From the NCBI GenBank assembly GCA_038025085.1, contig CM076141.1, positions 14,820,001 to 14,884,000 on the forward strand: a DNA stretch of 64,000 nt, written 5' to 3'. Shown piece by piece: positions 47,945-59,007 of the stretch. Position 1 is the stretch's first letter; the number at the start of each line of letters is the position of its first letter. Both the position numbers and the translations under genes were made by a program. The notes under the pieces were generated by a model, which saw nothing but the letters and a program-made list of their open reading frames with translations, made no database searches and was not told the DNA's origin. Origin of the DNA: Tetragonia tetragonoides (taxonomy: Eukaryota > Streptophyta > Magnoliopsida > Caryophyllales > Aizoaceae).

Positions 47945-49826
47945 ATGGCTTTTTATCATCTTCAAAAACTTCCCTGTCGTCTTATTTTAGATTTACCTAA
48001 TATCAAACCCTTGAATCTTCTGTCAATGCTGAAGATCTCTTTAATCTGATCATGGCAAATCCTGATTCTTATCATTCGTAGTGTCTTGTACTTCATGATT
48101 CGACATATGAAGTGTGTGAAGAACAACTTCTTCTTTCCTTCTCTCTGGGTCATTTGTTCGATCTAGAGTCTATTCGAGGTGCTTCTCAGCGTGCTTTTCT
48201 GTCAACCCTTTCTTCATCCGTTCGAGACTGAGGTGTCCCCCTATTTTTTGGTAGTAAGTGATTTAAGGTACCTTTTCTTGGTGACCATACGCCTGTTCAT
48301 GGGTGGGTTAATTTATATAGTGAACGCCCTCGAAGGTGGTTCCAACGTCTTCAGTCATATATCCCTTGCTGGCGTTCCAATAAAATTCTTGATTTTATTC
48401 GGCTTTCTCTTTTTTCGCGTATTTCTCATGATGGTAATATGGCTGTGGCCCTTTAGCTTTCTTGAAATTCTTCTATTAATTGCTTTGTTATTGGCGAGGG
48501 GTTTCAAACCATAACTCTCAAAAATATTGCTTATCTGACTGGGTTATGCCCGGACCACCTCCCAGATGTCCAGTTAGGATATTCTTACTGTAATTCTTCT
48601 CGAGTTTCAGAAGAATACTATGAACCTCCTGTGGATGAGCTTCGATCTTTTACCACTAAAGAAACCCTTGTACTACTCCTTTTTCGAAGATAGTAACTCA
48701 TTACTCGTATCTTTCTGTTCATGTTCCTGTTACTAATTCAGAAATTGTCTTATTTCTGAATTATGTTTTACATAGGATGTTTATGGGATTTAGTGGTACT
48801 GTTGGTAGGACCTTTTTGTATTTAGCTGCTAATATAGCTTCAATGGAGGGCCCTATCCCCTTAGCACCTATGCTTCTTTCCCATTTTTACAGAGGCATAT
48901 TGAGTATCACTTATTCTTTCGTTATGGATACTCGACAAGAATTTCGTCAAGTTCATGAGTCTTGCCCTCTTTGGCTCCTTTCTGCCTGGAGTTTTATATA
49001 CTACCCTTCTCGAATGGTAGTTTCTTCTATTGATGCTCATAGCTTGGCTTATCAACGAAAATTAGCCTCCAATGATGGTGATCCATTCTGTTGTAACCTA
49101 TCTCCTCAGTTCGAATGGTCTTCCTTAGCTCAAATATGTTTTAATCTTCTTCAACCTTCTAATATTGAGGACCTTCCCTTTGCGTTATTTGACGTCTTCT
49201 CTTCGAAAGCTCATTTCTCGTTGTATCCTTACGAGTCTTTAGAATTCCCTGGCTTAAGCGCCGAAGATATTCGCTGGACATTTCCTTGGTGGCTCATCGA
49301 ATGTGATCCCTTCTCAATAGCCCCGCCTTCTCAGTTTTTCTGGCGTTCTGTATTAGCTTGTCGAGATCTTTTATTCTTTGAGCTCCCTTGGTTGGGTACT
49401 GAAGTATATAACCCTCCGTTGGTGACCTTTCAATTTGGTACTCACCAAGCTTTTGTCGTTCCTCTTGTTGAGACCCTGAATCGCCCTTGGCATCTTCGCT
49501 CCCATCATGTTCGTGTTAATCTGGGTGAGGAGAATCGAGACACCGAGTTGCAATATCGTAGCCATATTTTGTTGCAAAATCGTTTAGAAGGAGTTGTTAT
49601 TCCTAATTGGTATCGAGTGTGTTCTCTCGAACCCGAGTATGTCCTCTGGTGGGACCATTTTTATCGAGTTGGTCTGAGTCAATCCAACTTGCGTTCGTGT
49701 TTTGAATATGTTCTTCGAGTGGTATTCTCTACCAAAGCCGAACCTTCTTTGCAAACGATGAATCTTTCTGCGCTTCAGGTAATTTTTATACTTTTCATAC
49801 TTATCTATTACGCCTTTTTTAGGTAA
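47945..49826 (+). pseudogene. Antisense ORF of the Tat element: plant mobile domain protein
   Basis: Runs opposite to gag-pol. The best part is an open frame of 1002 nt from 48777 to a donor at 49778, encoding TVGRTFLYLAANIASMEG, LAPMLLSHFYRGI, CPLWLLSAWSFIYYP and RDLLFFELPWLGTEVY. Upstream a decayed stretch reads VIGEGFQTITLKNIAYLTGL. This matches the plant mobile domain (PMD; MAIN/aminotransferase-like), known from host genes and from antisense ORFs of Tat elements. The 5' part (47945-48770) has stops and frameshifts. The frame continues across GT-AG introns into 49850-49943 and 50016 onward, so it behaves like a spliced gene. Confidence 0.7.
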
Positions 49827-49849
49827 TAATGGGTATTCAATTTGTGCAG

Positions 49850-51099
49850 ATTGTACCTGAGCCAATACCTATACCTGTGAGTCTTGAGAATACTGCTCTT
49901 GGCAAATTTGTGGGTTCTAATAGGAAAAGAGCTAGAGAATCAGGTATTTTTCATCGTTTATCCATCTTTCTTTGAATTTGACTATTTTCTTTTCATGTTA
50001 CTTTTGTTTAAAAAGATCTACTCGACGGATCTCAATCTGGTGCTTTAGATTTAATTCCCCAGAAATCTGCCACTGCTGAAAAAGATCTTGTCGACGGATC
50101 TCAATCTGGTGTTTTAGATTTAGTTCCCCAGAAATCTGCCACTATTGAGGTTCCATTGCCTCTCAAGGATTTAGCTATTTTAAGTATATCTTTTATTCCC
50201 CTTTTTATATAAATAATAATTGTTCATAGATTCGTCATTGGTTTATTTGCTTTTTCATAGCAGCTCAGGGGTTAGACGTTATCCCTCGTTCTCGTATTGA
50301 ACTTATTCCCGTTGCGGTTAGTTCGTCGATTGTTAGCCTTCCGGATGAGGCTTATTATTGATCTGAACAATTCTCTCCCTTAGCTTCACCTTTGATGGAA
50401 TCTCAATCTGCGAGTATCTCTTCGGGTAAAGTCTTGTTTTCTACTTTCTTTTTGATTTCTTCTTTCGACTTATATTTAAATTTTTTTTTAAAATTTTTCA
50501 GATGCTCTAATCAATAGTATTGATGATCTTTTGGCCCCTCGAGCTGGGGTTCTGATGCTATTAAACGAGAAGGATTTGAATTGTTGCAAGCCCTTGAGTT
50601 AGATGTGTCTAACGTTCCAGTATCTTTGGCATTGGATAAATTTTTCAAGACTCATCTTAAAAGTTTTCCTTCTGATCTTGGAGATTTAATACTTCAAAAT
50701 GTTGGACGTCTCGTGTCAGCTGTCCAAGATCTACGGAGTGCTCGATCCGAAGGTATTCCTCTCAACGAGTTGGACTCTTGGGCTCGTCCCCCTGATTTCT
50801 TGAATGACTTGGTTGAAGGGAGGGCCTCCCTTCAGAAACAGCGACAAGATGCTGATTCATCTAAAAAACAGCTTCTAGAAGTTGAGCAGGAGATTGCTTT
50901 GCTGTCAACTCGTCGGTCAGAGATTGCTACTCAACTTTCTCTTCTTGATGCTCAGGAAGCAGCCTTACGGCCCCAGCTTTTTGACCTTGTCCAATATAAG
51001 AACCTTCGAGCGGCTGAAGTAGCTAAATTTAGAAGTGTTAAATCTGCGATGTTATTACTCCTTCATAGCATCAAACAATTTCTCGAACCTCTTTCTTAG
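49850..51099 (+). pseudogene. Downstream exons of the antisense ORF: NLS-like and coiled-coil part
   Basis: After an intron (49779-49849, GT-AG) the exon 49850-49943 reads in phase and ends GSNRKRARES, a nuclear-localisation-like basic run. The next exon starts at 50016 with the correct phase and holds a 23-residue unit twice (DGSQSGALDL-type, 69 bp period, 50015-50152). Further exons near 50263-50424 and 50502-51099 follow, one with an in-frame TGA near 50359. The last 170 codons are rich in Gln/Leu/Glu heptads (LLEVEQEIALLSTRRSEIA) and should form a coiled coil. Whether all exons belong to one transcript is inferred from phase. Confidence 0.55.
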
Positions 51100-51157
51100 C
51101 TGTCGTTTATTTCCTCCCATAGTTGAGGAAATCTTTTGTAAATGTTGTCTTTATATA

Positions 51158-51412
51158 CTCCCTCCGTCCCATGATTACGTTGTCAATTACTTTATCTCGG
51201 TCTTCAAGGCACAACTTTGACCATAAATAACTATAAATCTATGAATATAAAAATTATAAAAATATGATTTTTCAAAAGTACTATTAAAAATGAATCTAAC
51301 AATAAATTTTTTACATTGTAAATCTTTATATATTTTCATATATTAACGGTCAAAGTTGGTAAAGTTTGACTTCCAAAAAGCAATAGACAACGTAATCACG
51401 GGACGGAGGGAG
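51158..51412. mobile_element. Stowaway-type MITE, 255 bp, inside the Tat element
   Basis: CTCCCTCCGTCCCATGATTA and the exact complement TAATCACGGGACGGAGGGAG, flanked by TA at 51156-51157 and 51413-51414. TIRs extend over at least 24 bp with few differences, so it is a young or well-preserved copy. It sits at the junction between the antisense ORF and the 3' end of pol. Confidence 0.92.
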
Positions 51413-51414
51413 TA

Positions 51415-52879
51415 TATCCCAAGTCGAGGAAAAATATTTCTTCAAGTATTTGCCATTTGTAGCTCGACCAAATTGTTTCCCATTAGTAGACAGCAATTTA
51501 AATGCATTTCCTGGTTCAACCTTTTCGATGATAAATGGTCCATCCCAATTTGGTGACCACTTTTCGTAAAATTTGTGTTTTTGCCCCTCAGGGAGTATTG
51601 TTTTTCATACTAATTCGTCTTTGACAAATTGTTTCTTCTTTACCTTTCGATTATAGCACTTTTCTGTTTGCTTTTTTAATTTATTAATTTGTTGTAGTGC
51701 TTCGATCTGTAATACTTCTTGATCTAATTGTTCAATGTTCATGGCTTCCTCGTATTCTTGAGGAGACATGTTAATCTGTTTAAGGATTCTCTCAGATTTA
51801 ACATTTATTTCAATAGGTATTACAGCCTCATGTCCATATACTAGTTGAAATGGGGTAGTTTTTGTACTTTCTCGAGGGCTAGTTCTATACGCCCATAGTG
51901 TTTCTATTAGCAATTCGTGCCAATTTCTGGGATTATCTTTTATCATTTTCGCAATCCCCTTTTTAATTATCTTATTCGTTGATTCTGCTTGCCCATTAGC
52001 TTGGGCATAATAAGGTGTGGAATTCGTTAACTTTACTGATAACTTCCCTAAGAACGATTTTATCTCATCACTGTTAAATACTCTAGCTTGATCAACAGTG
52101 ATAGTCTCAGGGATACCAAATCGAGCGAAGATATTTTCGTTAATAAAATTCACTATGTCCCTCGATGTGATATTTACAGATGGCTTAGCTTCCGCCCATT
52201 TAGTAAAATAATCTGTAGCTACGAGTACATAACTATGATGTTTCGACGATGAGGGTCTTATTTTCTCGATTAGATCCATTGCCCATCCTCGAAAAGGCCA
52301 TGGTTTGATTATGCTATGGAGCTTCGTTGCTGGAGCCCTCTGGATCCCTCCTTGTTTTTGACATGATCTGCACCCTTTAGCGTATAGAATACAGTCTCGA
52401 GTAACTGTTGGCCAGTAATACCCATATTGATGGACCATTCGTCTCATTTTTAGCCCGGTTTGATGTGCTCCACATATTCCTTCATGGATTTCTCCCATGA
52501 CTAACAAAACATCATCTAAGTCGAGACATTTTAGCAATAATGCACATGTATCTTTTCTGAACAAGTGCTCTCTGTCGAACACATATCGATGTGCTATTAG
52601 TTTTAATTTATTAGGATATCCTCCATTCGAGGGATATTTAAGATATTCTATTATCTCTTCTCTCCAGTCATCTTCTTTTTTCATAATATCAATCTTATTG
52701 ACTTCCATTATTGCTCTCTCTTCAAAGGGGATGAGCTCCTTTGACTTAATCGTTATACTGTCGTTAAAATAACTCCAGGGTATTTTATATCCTGAAGCTA
52801 ATTGTGCCAATTCGTTGGCTATTTCGTTCTTGGCTCTAGGGATGCAGTATATTCTTACATCATAGAATGACTCTAGCAA
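51415..52879 (-). pseudogene. Tat element integrase
   Basis: The main frame 52879-51605 starts inside the second RNase H (DVRIYCIPRAKNEIANELAQ). It then has the zinc-binding HHCC (HEGICGAHQ, CRSCQKQGG) and the core, with DLIEKI, VATDYFTKWAEA, TVDQARVFNSDE and GQAESTNKIIKKG giving the D, D, E residues. A TGA ends it at KDELV. The same frame continues to ~51420 with EKWSPNWDGPF and NAFKL of the integrase C-terminus. A frameshift separates it from the RNase H frame near 52880-52900. Confidence 0.85.
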
Positions 52880-52899
52880 TTCCTTTATTCGTGCATTGC

Positions 52900-54426
52900 C
52901 TATGATTGATGTTGGAGTGTAACATCTAAAACTCCCTTAGTTTGATTCACTATCAACTGTGAGTCACATTTGATAACAACGTTTTTAGCTCCTAATTCGA
53001 TGAGACTTTCCAATCCTAAAATTAGCGCTTCATACTCTGCTCTATTGTTGGTATATTCTCCATGGAGTTGTATCGCCATTTTCGTAGGTATTCCCGTTGG
53101 AGAAATTGGATAAACTCCTGCACCTGTCCCGTCTTTGGTAGAAGATCCATCAAAATATAGTTTCCAGGGAACTAGATCGATATAGTCCTCTTCGAATTCA
53201 ATTTCTGGATTTATTTCGATAGACGGATGGTCTGCTAAAAAATCTGCTAATGTTTGGCCCTTTACGGCCTTTTGAGGGATATATCTTATACTGAATTGTA
53301 ATAAGTTTAAACTCCATTTATTTAGCCTTCCTTTTAGTAAAGGTTCTGATAACATATATTTTAGTATGTCCGTTGGGGATACAACCTCGATAGTAAAAGA
53401 CATGAAATAATGTCTTAGTTTTTGAGATGCAGAGAATAGACTATAACACCATATTTCGATGGGCGTATATCTTGTTTCGGTATCTTTTAACATCTTCGAT
53501 AGGTAGAATACTGCTTGTTCTTTTCCCCCATCGTTTTCTTGTACCAACAAACATCCCATTGAAGTTTCACCCGTCGAGAGGTATAACCTTAAAGGTTTTC
53601 CCATTCGAGGGGGTATTAATACTGGTGGGTTAGTTAAATACATCTTAATTTTCTCAAATGTTTCTTGATGTATTGATTTCCATTGGAATTCTTCTCCTTC
53701 TTTTGCTCGTAGGAGGGCTGAGAAGTTCTTAGTTTTATCTGCCAAATTTGATATAAATCGCCTTATAAATTTTATTTGGCCTATGAACCTTTGGAGTTCT
53801 TTCTTATTTACAAGTGGTTTCACATTCAGGATTGCCTTGGTCTTCTTCCTATCTATTTCAATTTCTCGTTGGTGAATAAGGAAACCAAGGAAATTTCCTG
53901 CTTGCACTCCAAATGCACACTTGAGTGGATTCATTTTTAACTTATATTTTTGCATTCGTTTAAATGAACTTTCCAGATGTTCAAGATGTTCTCGATGAGA
54001 TTGTGATTTCACCACAACGTCATCTATTTATATTTCCATGAATTTCCCCATCATATCGTGGAACAAATAATTCATGGTTCTTTGGTAGGTTGCACCAGTA
54101 TTTTTTAATCCAAAAGGCATGACTACCCATTCGAATGTACCCAATGATCCTGGGCATCTAAAGGTTGTTTTGTGCCTGTCTTCTTTAGCTATTCGTAGCT
54201 GGTAATACCCTGAATATCCGTCCATAAAAGATAATACCTTGTGTCGAGACGCTGCATCTATTAAAGTATCAGCTACTGGCATTGGATATTCATCTTTTGG
54301 ACTTGCTCGATTTAAGTCTATAACATCTATACATACCCGGATTTTCCCGTTCTTTTTCACGACAGGGACTACATTGGCCAACCATTCTACATATTTAGAT
54401 GGTCTTATAAACTTTTCTTCTAACAA
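52900..54426 (-). pseudogene. Tat element reverse transcriptase, RNase H and additional RNase H
   Basis: 54426-54028 holds RT motifs (FIRPSKYVEWLANVVPVVKK, SFMDGYSGYYQL, VVMPFGLKNTGATYQRTMN). The tyrosine codon of the catalytic YIDD box is TAA (54030-54028), after which IDDVVVKSQSHREH continues in frame. 54015-52900 then covers the RT thumb, connection/RNase H (FYLSKML, ETRYTPIE, LADFLADHP) and a second RNase H (WKLYFDGSSTKDGTGAGV, NNRAEYEALILGLE, CDSQLIVNQ). The double RNase H is characteristic of Tat. Confidence 0.9.
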
Positions 54427-54531
54427 ATTTTCATTTTTCTTTTTAACCCCCAGAACTACCTCTGGCGCTATTCTTCAAGAAGGTTGCATAATTGGCCTAC
54501 ATCCTGGTTTAACGGGCAATTCGTGCTGAGC

Positions 54532-56020
54532 TTATTCGAGTTTCAATACCTGGCATTTCGTGATGTGCCCAAGCAAAACAATCTTTATACTTATGTAGAA
54601 TTTCGACATAATCTTGTTTTCCTTTTCGGTCATTTTTGCACTGATAAAAGTTAATCGAGGAACTTCTGGAGTTCCTAGATTTACTTTTTCTAATGGATCA
54701 TGCATTTCCATTCTAATGTCTTCATTCTTTTCCCATACTTTTTCTGGCATTTCATATGGAGCTATTTTGTTTGTATCCCCCGTTATTTCATTAGTCATGG
54801 CGTGGATTAATTTTTGTTCGCTATTAAGTTCTGCTACTACTCTCAAAGTTTTATCTAAAACTTTTTGTAACTCGACAGTAAACAAATTGCTTTCGGAGAA
54901 AATATCTTCATTAATTCAAAAACAGTCTGTACATGCGTTTTTGCTAAACATTTAAATTATTGATTGAAAGAAATAAATTACAGCTATTTCTATCCTAAAT
55001 CTAGGAAGCTGTAATCTTCAAAGGACCTTTTTTTTAGCTCATTGCTGAAGATTCTGGCCTTGAATTCGTCATCTGCCACCTGCTTTCGTTTGGCTTCCTG
55101 CTTTTCTTCGAGTAGTTCTATTCGAATGGGTGTACACTCTCCTGTGTAAAACCTGGCTTCCATAAAATTGGCATTCGTTAGATGTGGCTTTTCTTCAGCC
55201 TTTACAATTTTAAACTTTTCGCCATTCCAAATTATGAGAATTTGATGCAAAGTTGAAGGTATGCAATAATTACTATGGATCCAATCTCGTCCTAGCAAGG
55301 CTTGATAGCTGGAAGGTGTATCCACTACAAAAATGCAGTATAAGAAATCGTATTTCCTACTCTAATTTTAGGTGGAAGTAAGCCATTTGATTTCGTTGCT
55401 TGCCCAGAGAACCCATATACTGCTACATCCGCTACTATTAAATCTTTCGTAGACTTTCCTAATAGGGATAGCATTGTTAAGGGCAATACATTAACAACAA
55501 CGCCATTATCGATTAGCACCCTATTTATACTTATATTATCAATTTTGGCCTTAATATACAATGGTTTAATATGGTTATTATTAATAGATTTCTTATCTAA
55601 TAATTCTACTAGGACAGGACCTATTTCGTGTTTGTAATTACAAGCATTTTCTTCTTCGTCGAACTTATCTAGGCTATCAAGATCTTCATAGCATCTTAAA
55701 TCTAGCAACCTATCACTAATAAACTCATATGGTGTATTATCTAGGGGATAGGGAACAAATTCGAATGTCCCCTCTTCGTCTTCCTCCCCGAAGAGTCGTG
55801 AAGATCCTTCCTCCTGGTTCTCGTGCTGGATTTCTGGATGCATTAGCTCTACCATACTGACATCCACTTTGTCTTCAAAGTTCAGAGCCCTTTGTACAGC
55901 TTGGGTCCTTGCCAAGTCCTCATCACTAACGAATATTTCTAATCCGTCATCAAAGGTGTATTCATCCTCTTCTCTTTGTATCCTTTCGAATTTACTTGAA
56001 TACACTTGAATGTCTTTCAT
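54532..56020 (-). pseudogene. Tat element protease region and pre-RT linker
   Basis: 56020-55325 contains an acidic stretch, then the retropepsin-like segment IKAKIDNISINRVLIDNG and PPKIRVGNT. The site is D-N-G rather than D-S/T-G; D-N-G is often seen in this lineage, so I do not take it as a defect. 55325-54990 continues with SYQALLGRDWIH, the usual C-terminal protease motif. 54885-54532 is linker with multiple stops around it. Confidence 0.75.
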
Positions 56021-58953
56021 TTAATCACTCAAGGCATCTATATCGATCCCTTCATGATCATGATCTCTAGTGGGACATTTGATTTGTCCTACTTGAACCT
56101 GTAATGTCCCTTTCGATAGGGCATCTTCATTAACTCTCATTTGAGCTACTAGAGCCTCCTGTTGCATATTCATTGCAACCTGAGCTCTTGCATGGCTCAA
56201 CTTCTCAGCTATTTGTCTTCGTTCCTGTGCTTTTGAGGGAACGGTTCCTAACTGAGTTAGTCCTGACATTCGAGTATCTTCGGGATACCCTGAATATCTC
56301 TAGCCTTGGAAGGGAAATCCTCCTATTATAGTAAACTTGCCCCCCAGCCTTCCTCCTCTACCCCCTCTCATCCCTCTTCCCATGGGATGGAAATCCGTTC
56401 GTGGTCTCTTCGGAAGACCGTAGGATTTTTGGTAAGAGGGTACCCAATTTGGATCATTGGGAATGATCTGAAGCCGCACTAATTCGAAATGCAGTATATC
56501 AGAGCAGTCAGGGCATAATACCTTTTAGAGCCCTTTTAGGTTAGTGGCTATCTTTGGGCTAACCACCCCTTTAGTTTCGAGGGCTTCCTTGTAGGTTTTG
56601 TTTCTATCATTGGCCTGAGAGACTTGTTCCCTATTAGGCCTCACCTCTTGTTGATGCACTTCGAGATCTTCCTTTGGTTCCCTTCCTAGAGTGCCCCTAT
56701 CGACATAGGTCAGCTCGATGTTACCCAACTCGACTTGTTTGGTGACAAACCTTCGAAAAATCTGACATTGGTCAGTTGTGTGTAAAGTGTTCCTGTGCCA
56801 TCTGCACATTCCCTCTAGTCCTTCATCTTTGACTTTCGGGAAGGTTAAGATTCCTTGATCTATGTACCTGTTGAACATAATATTTGCCATTTTTGTATAG
56901 TTTGATACCTACGAACACAACATAGCAGAATGGTCAATATTAACCATATTTATATCCAAAGTTTGTTGAAAATGATCTTTTTCTATTTCCATTTTATCCT
57001 TTTCAGGGAAGAACAATTCTTTATCGTCTATTTTCTTCTGAATAATGTCAAGAAAAAATGTGCAATCCTTCGTTTTTTGAGTTACTGAGTTGTGCCATTT
57101 ACAACAAGGTTTCTTTCCTATTTCTGCATTCGAAGTTATTCTAACATTCTTTGTCCTCCTAATCTTCTTGTTAGCAAGTAACCAATCAAAGATTTTATCA
57201 GCTTGGGATATATCAAAAGTATATTTCTTTTGTTTACCCCCTGTTTCAAGGAGTGTATCCTTTTTCTCTAGCTGAGGACATGCAAAAGGTGGCAATTTTT
57301 AAATTCGGTATAATCTACTTCAATTGTATCTTTGAAAGTCCAAGGTATTTCTATTTCGAAAGCATTAAAACCCTGATGTTTTCGTTGACTTTCTTCTCTT
57401 AACATATTTTCCAATCTAATGGCACTTTCTGCTAGTTCACGAAAGTCGCCAAAGGGTAGGCCATCAAATTTCATTCTGTATTTTATGGCCATATTTTTTT
57501 TCGCTAGTTGTACAAACTCCTTTTCTGGTAAGTTAATATGGCAACGTATTCGAGCCCTCTTAAATCTAGCCAAGTATTCTTCTACTGACTCCCCTGTATC
57601 TTGTCTAATTCTAGCCAAATCACTCATCGAGATACCAGGATCTGTCCTAGCAAAATGATTTTGGAAATGAAACTAAATTTCCTCCCAACTGTGTATAGAA
57701 TTAGGGGCTAAACTGATATACCAATTAAAAGCTGTTCCACTTAGGGAACTAGGGAACATTCGAAGCTTTAGATATTCATTATCCGCGACTTCCCTACATT
57801 GACATGAGAATCTAGCCATATGCTCTAAGGCAGACACATTATCTTCTCCGGAGAATAATGTAAAATCCGGGACCCTAAACCCTCTTGGGAATGGATGTGC
57901 CACATCTATCCAGTCGGGATATGGTTTACTGGTTAGGGGTCTATGGACTTTTCTCAATGTTGGCCCATACAGTCTTTCGACAATCTGTTGGATCTATGAC
58001 TGCATGGATTCTTCCCCCACTATTCCTGGTGTTGCATATGGATAAGCAGTTGATCGTGTAGTATATGTTGGGATATTTTCACATGTTCCATTTCTAGGAG
58101 CATTGTTATAAGGAATATTATGGCTAGGATGATTGGCTCTTCTCCCTGGATAACTACCTTCGAAAGTAGGATACGTATTTTCTTGTCCTACTGACACATA
58201 CCCAGGAGGATTAGCCTCAGGGCATATGAGTTGTGATGGCATAGTTGGCATCCTAGGATGTTCGAATGCTTGTCCAGGATGTCTGCCTAGGTTATCTCTA
58301 TCTCCCATGGGGCCTAAACCTAAGTTCGTATTTACACCAGGTGATGATCTAAGATTGATGGGATTCGAAGGTTGTCCCGATTCGAGATTTGTAAAAGGTC
58401 TTTGTGGGTCTCTCGGTAACCCTGATGCATATCCTAGAGGTATTTCATTTATATTACCTAAAGGGCTTTTATCTTTTAAAGTTCCTTCGGCCAACTGTAT
58501 GACCTTTTCGATAAGTTGGTTATGCTTTTCTATATGTGGCTCTAAGTTAACTATCACGTTGGTGGCCATGATTTTCGACAAGTCCATGAATGTTGTATTA
58601 AAGGTCTCATTTATATCTAATATTACTTTGCTCACTTCTCGAGCAAGGTAATCTTTTGAATCCGCTGCTACGCTTTGGATGATCTGAGTACAAACCCTCG
58701 AGGTTTCATGGGCTAAGGCTCTATATTGGTCGTTAAACTCCTTTTGTTGGCTTTCTCGAGAGGCCAATAGAGTTTCTTTCATGCTATCCACAAATTTCTC
58801 AAAAATTTCGCTTATGTCGAATTTTCGTCTTTGTGGAGTTTCTTCTCTAGAGGAAGAGCCTTGTGGTTGTGACGCATTATTCGATGCATTATCATCTCTC
58901 TGGGTATTTGATTCATCTATTGGATTTCTCATTTGAGACCTAGTTTGAGGCAT
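56021..58953 (-). pseudogene. Tat element gag
   Basis: Starts at ATG 58953 (MPQTRSQMRN). Residues 1-319 include a coiled region with KVIQLAEGTLKD and a Pro/Gly/Asn-rich part. The frame is interrupted at 57996-57994 by TAG and at ~57672 by a second TAG, both where CAG (Gln) fits. Retrotransposon-gag motifs lie in FSGEDNVSALEHMARF, LKLRMFPSSLSGTAFNWY, DTGESVEEYLARFKRAR and YRMKFDGLPFGDFREL. Two short CxxH...C segments (CKWHNSVTQKTKDC, CRWHRNTLHTTDQC) follow in separate frames. Confidence 0.85.
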
Positions 58954-58984
58954 TACAGGTATATTCGTGGAGTGTATTTCGTTA

Positions 58985-59002
58985 CTCCCACTGTGGTCGC
59001 TA
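58985..59002 (-). promoter_or_regulatory. Tat element primer-binding site
   Basis: Minus strand TAGCGACCACAGTGGGAG, six bases inside the 5' LTR border. The plus-oriented element at 61 kb has the less decayed TGGCGACCACAGTGGGAG. A tRNA-Arg primer is likely, but not verified. Confidence 0.7.
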
Positions 59003-59007
59003 AAATT

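Noticed and set aside
55490..55560. D-N-G at the protease active site of the Tat element as an inactivating change
   Set aside because: D-N-G occurs widely in the protease of this retrotransposon lineage, so it is not evidence for a defect.
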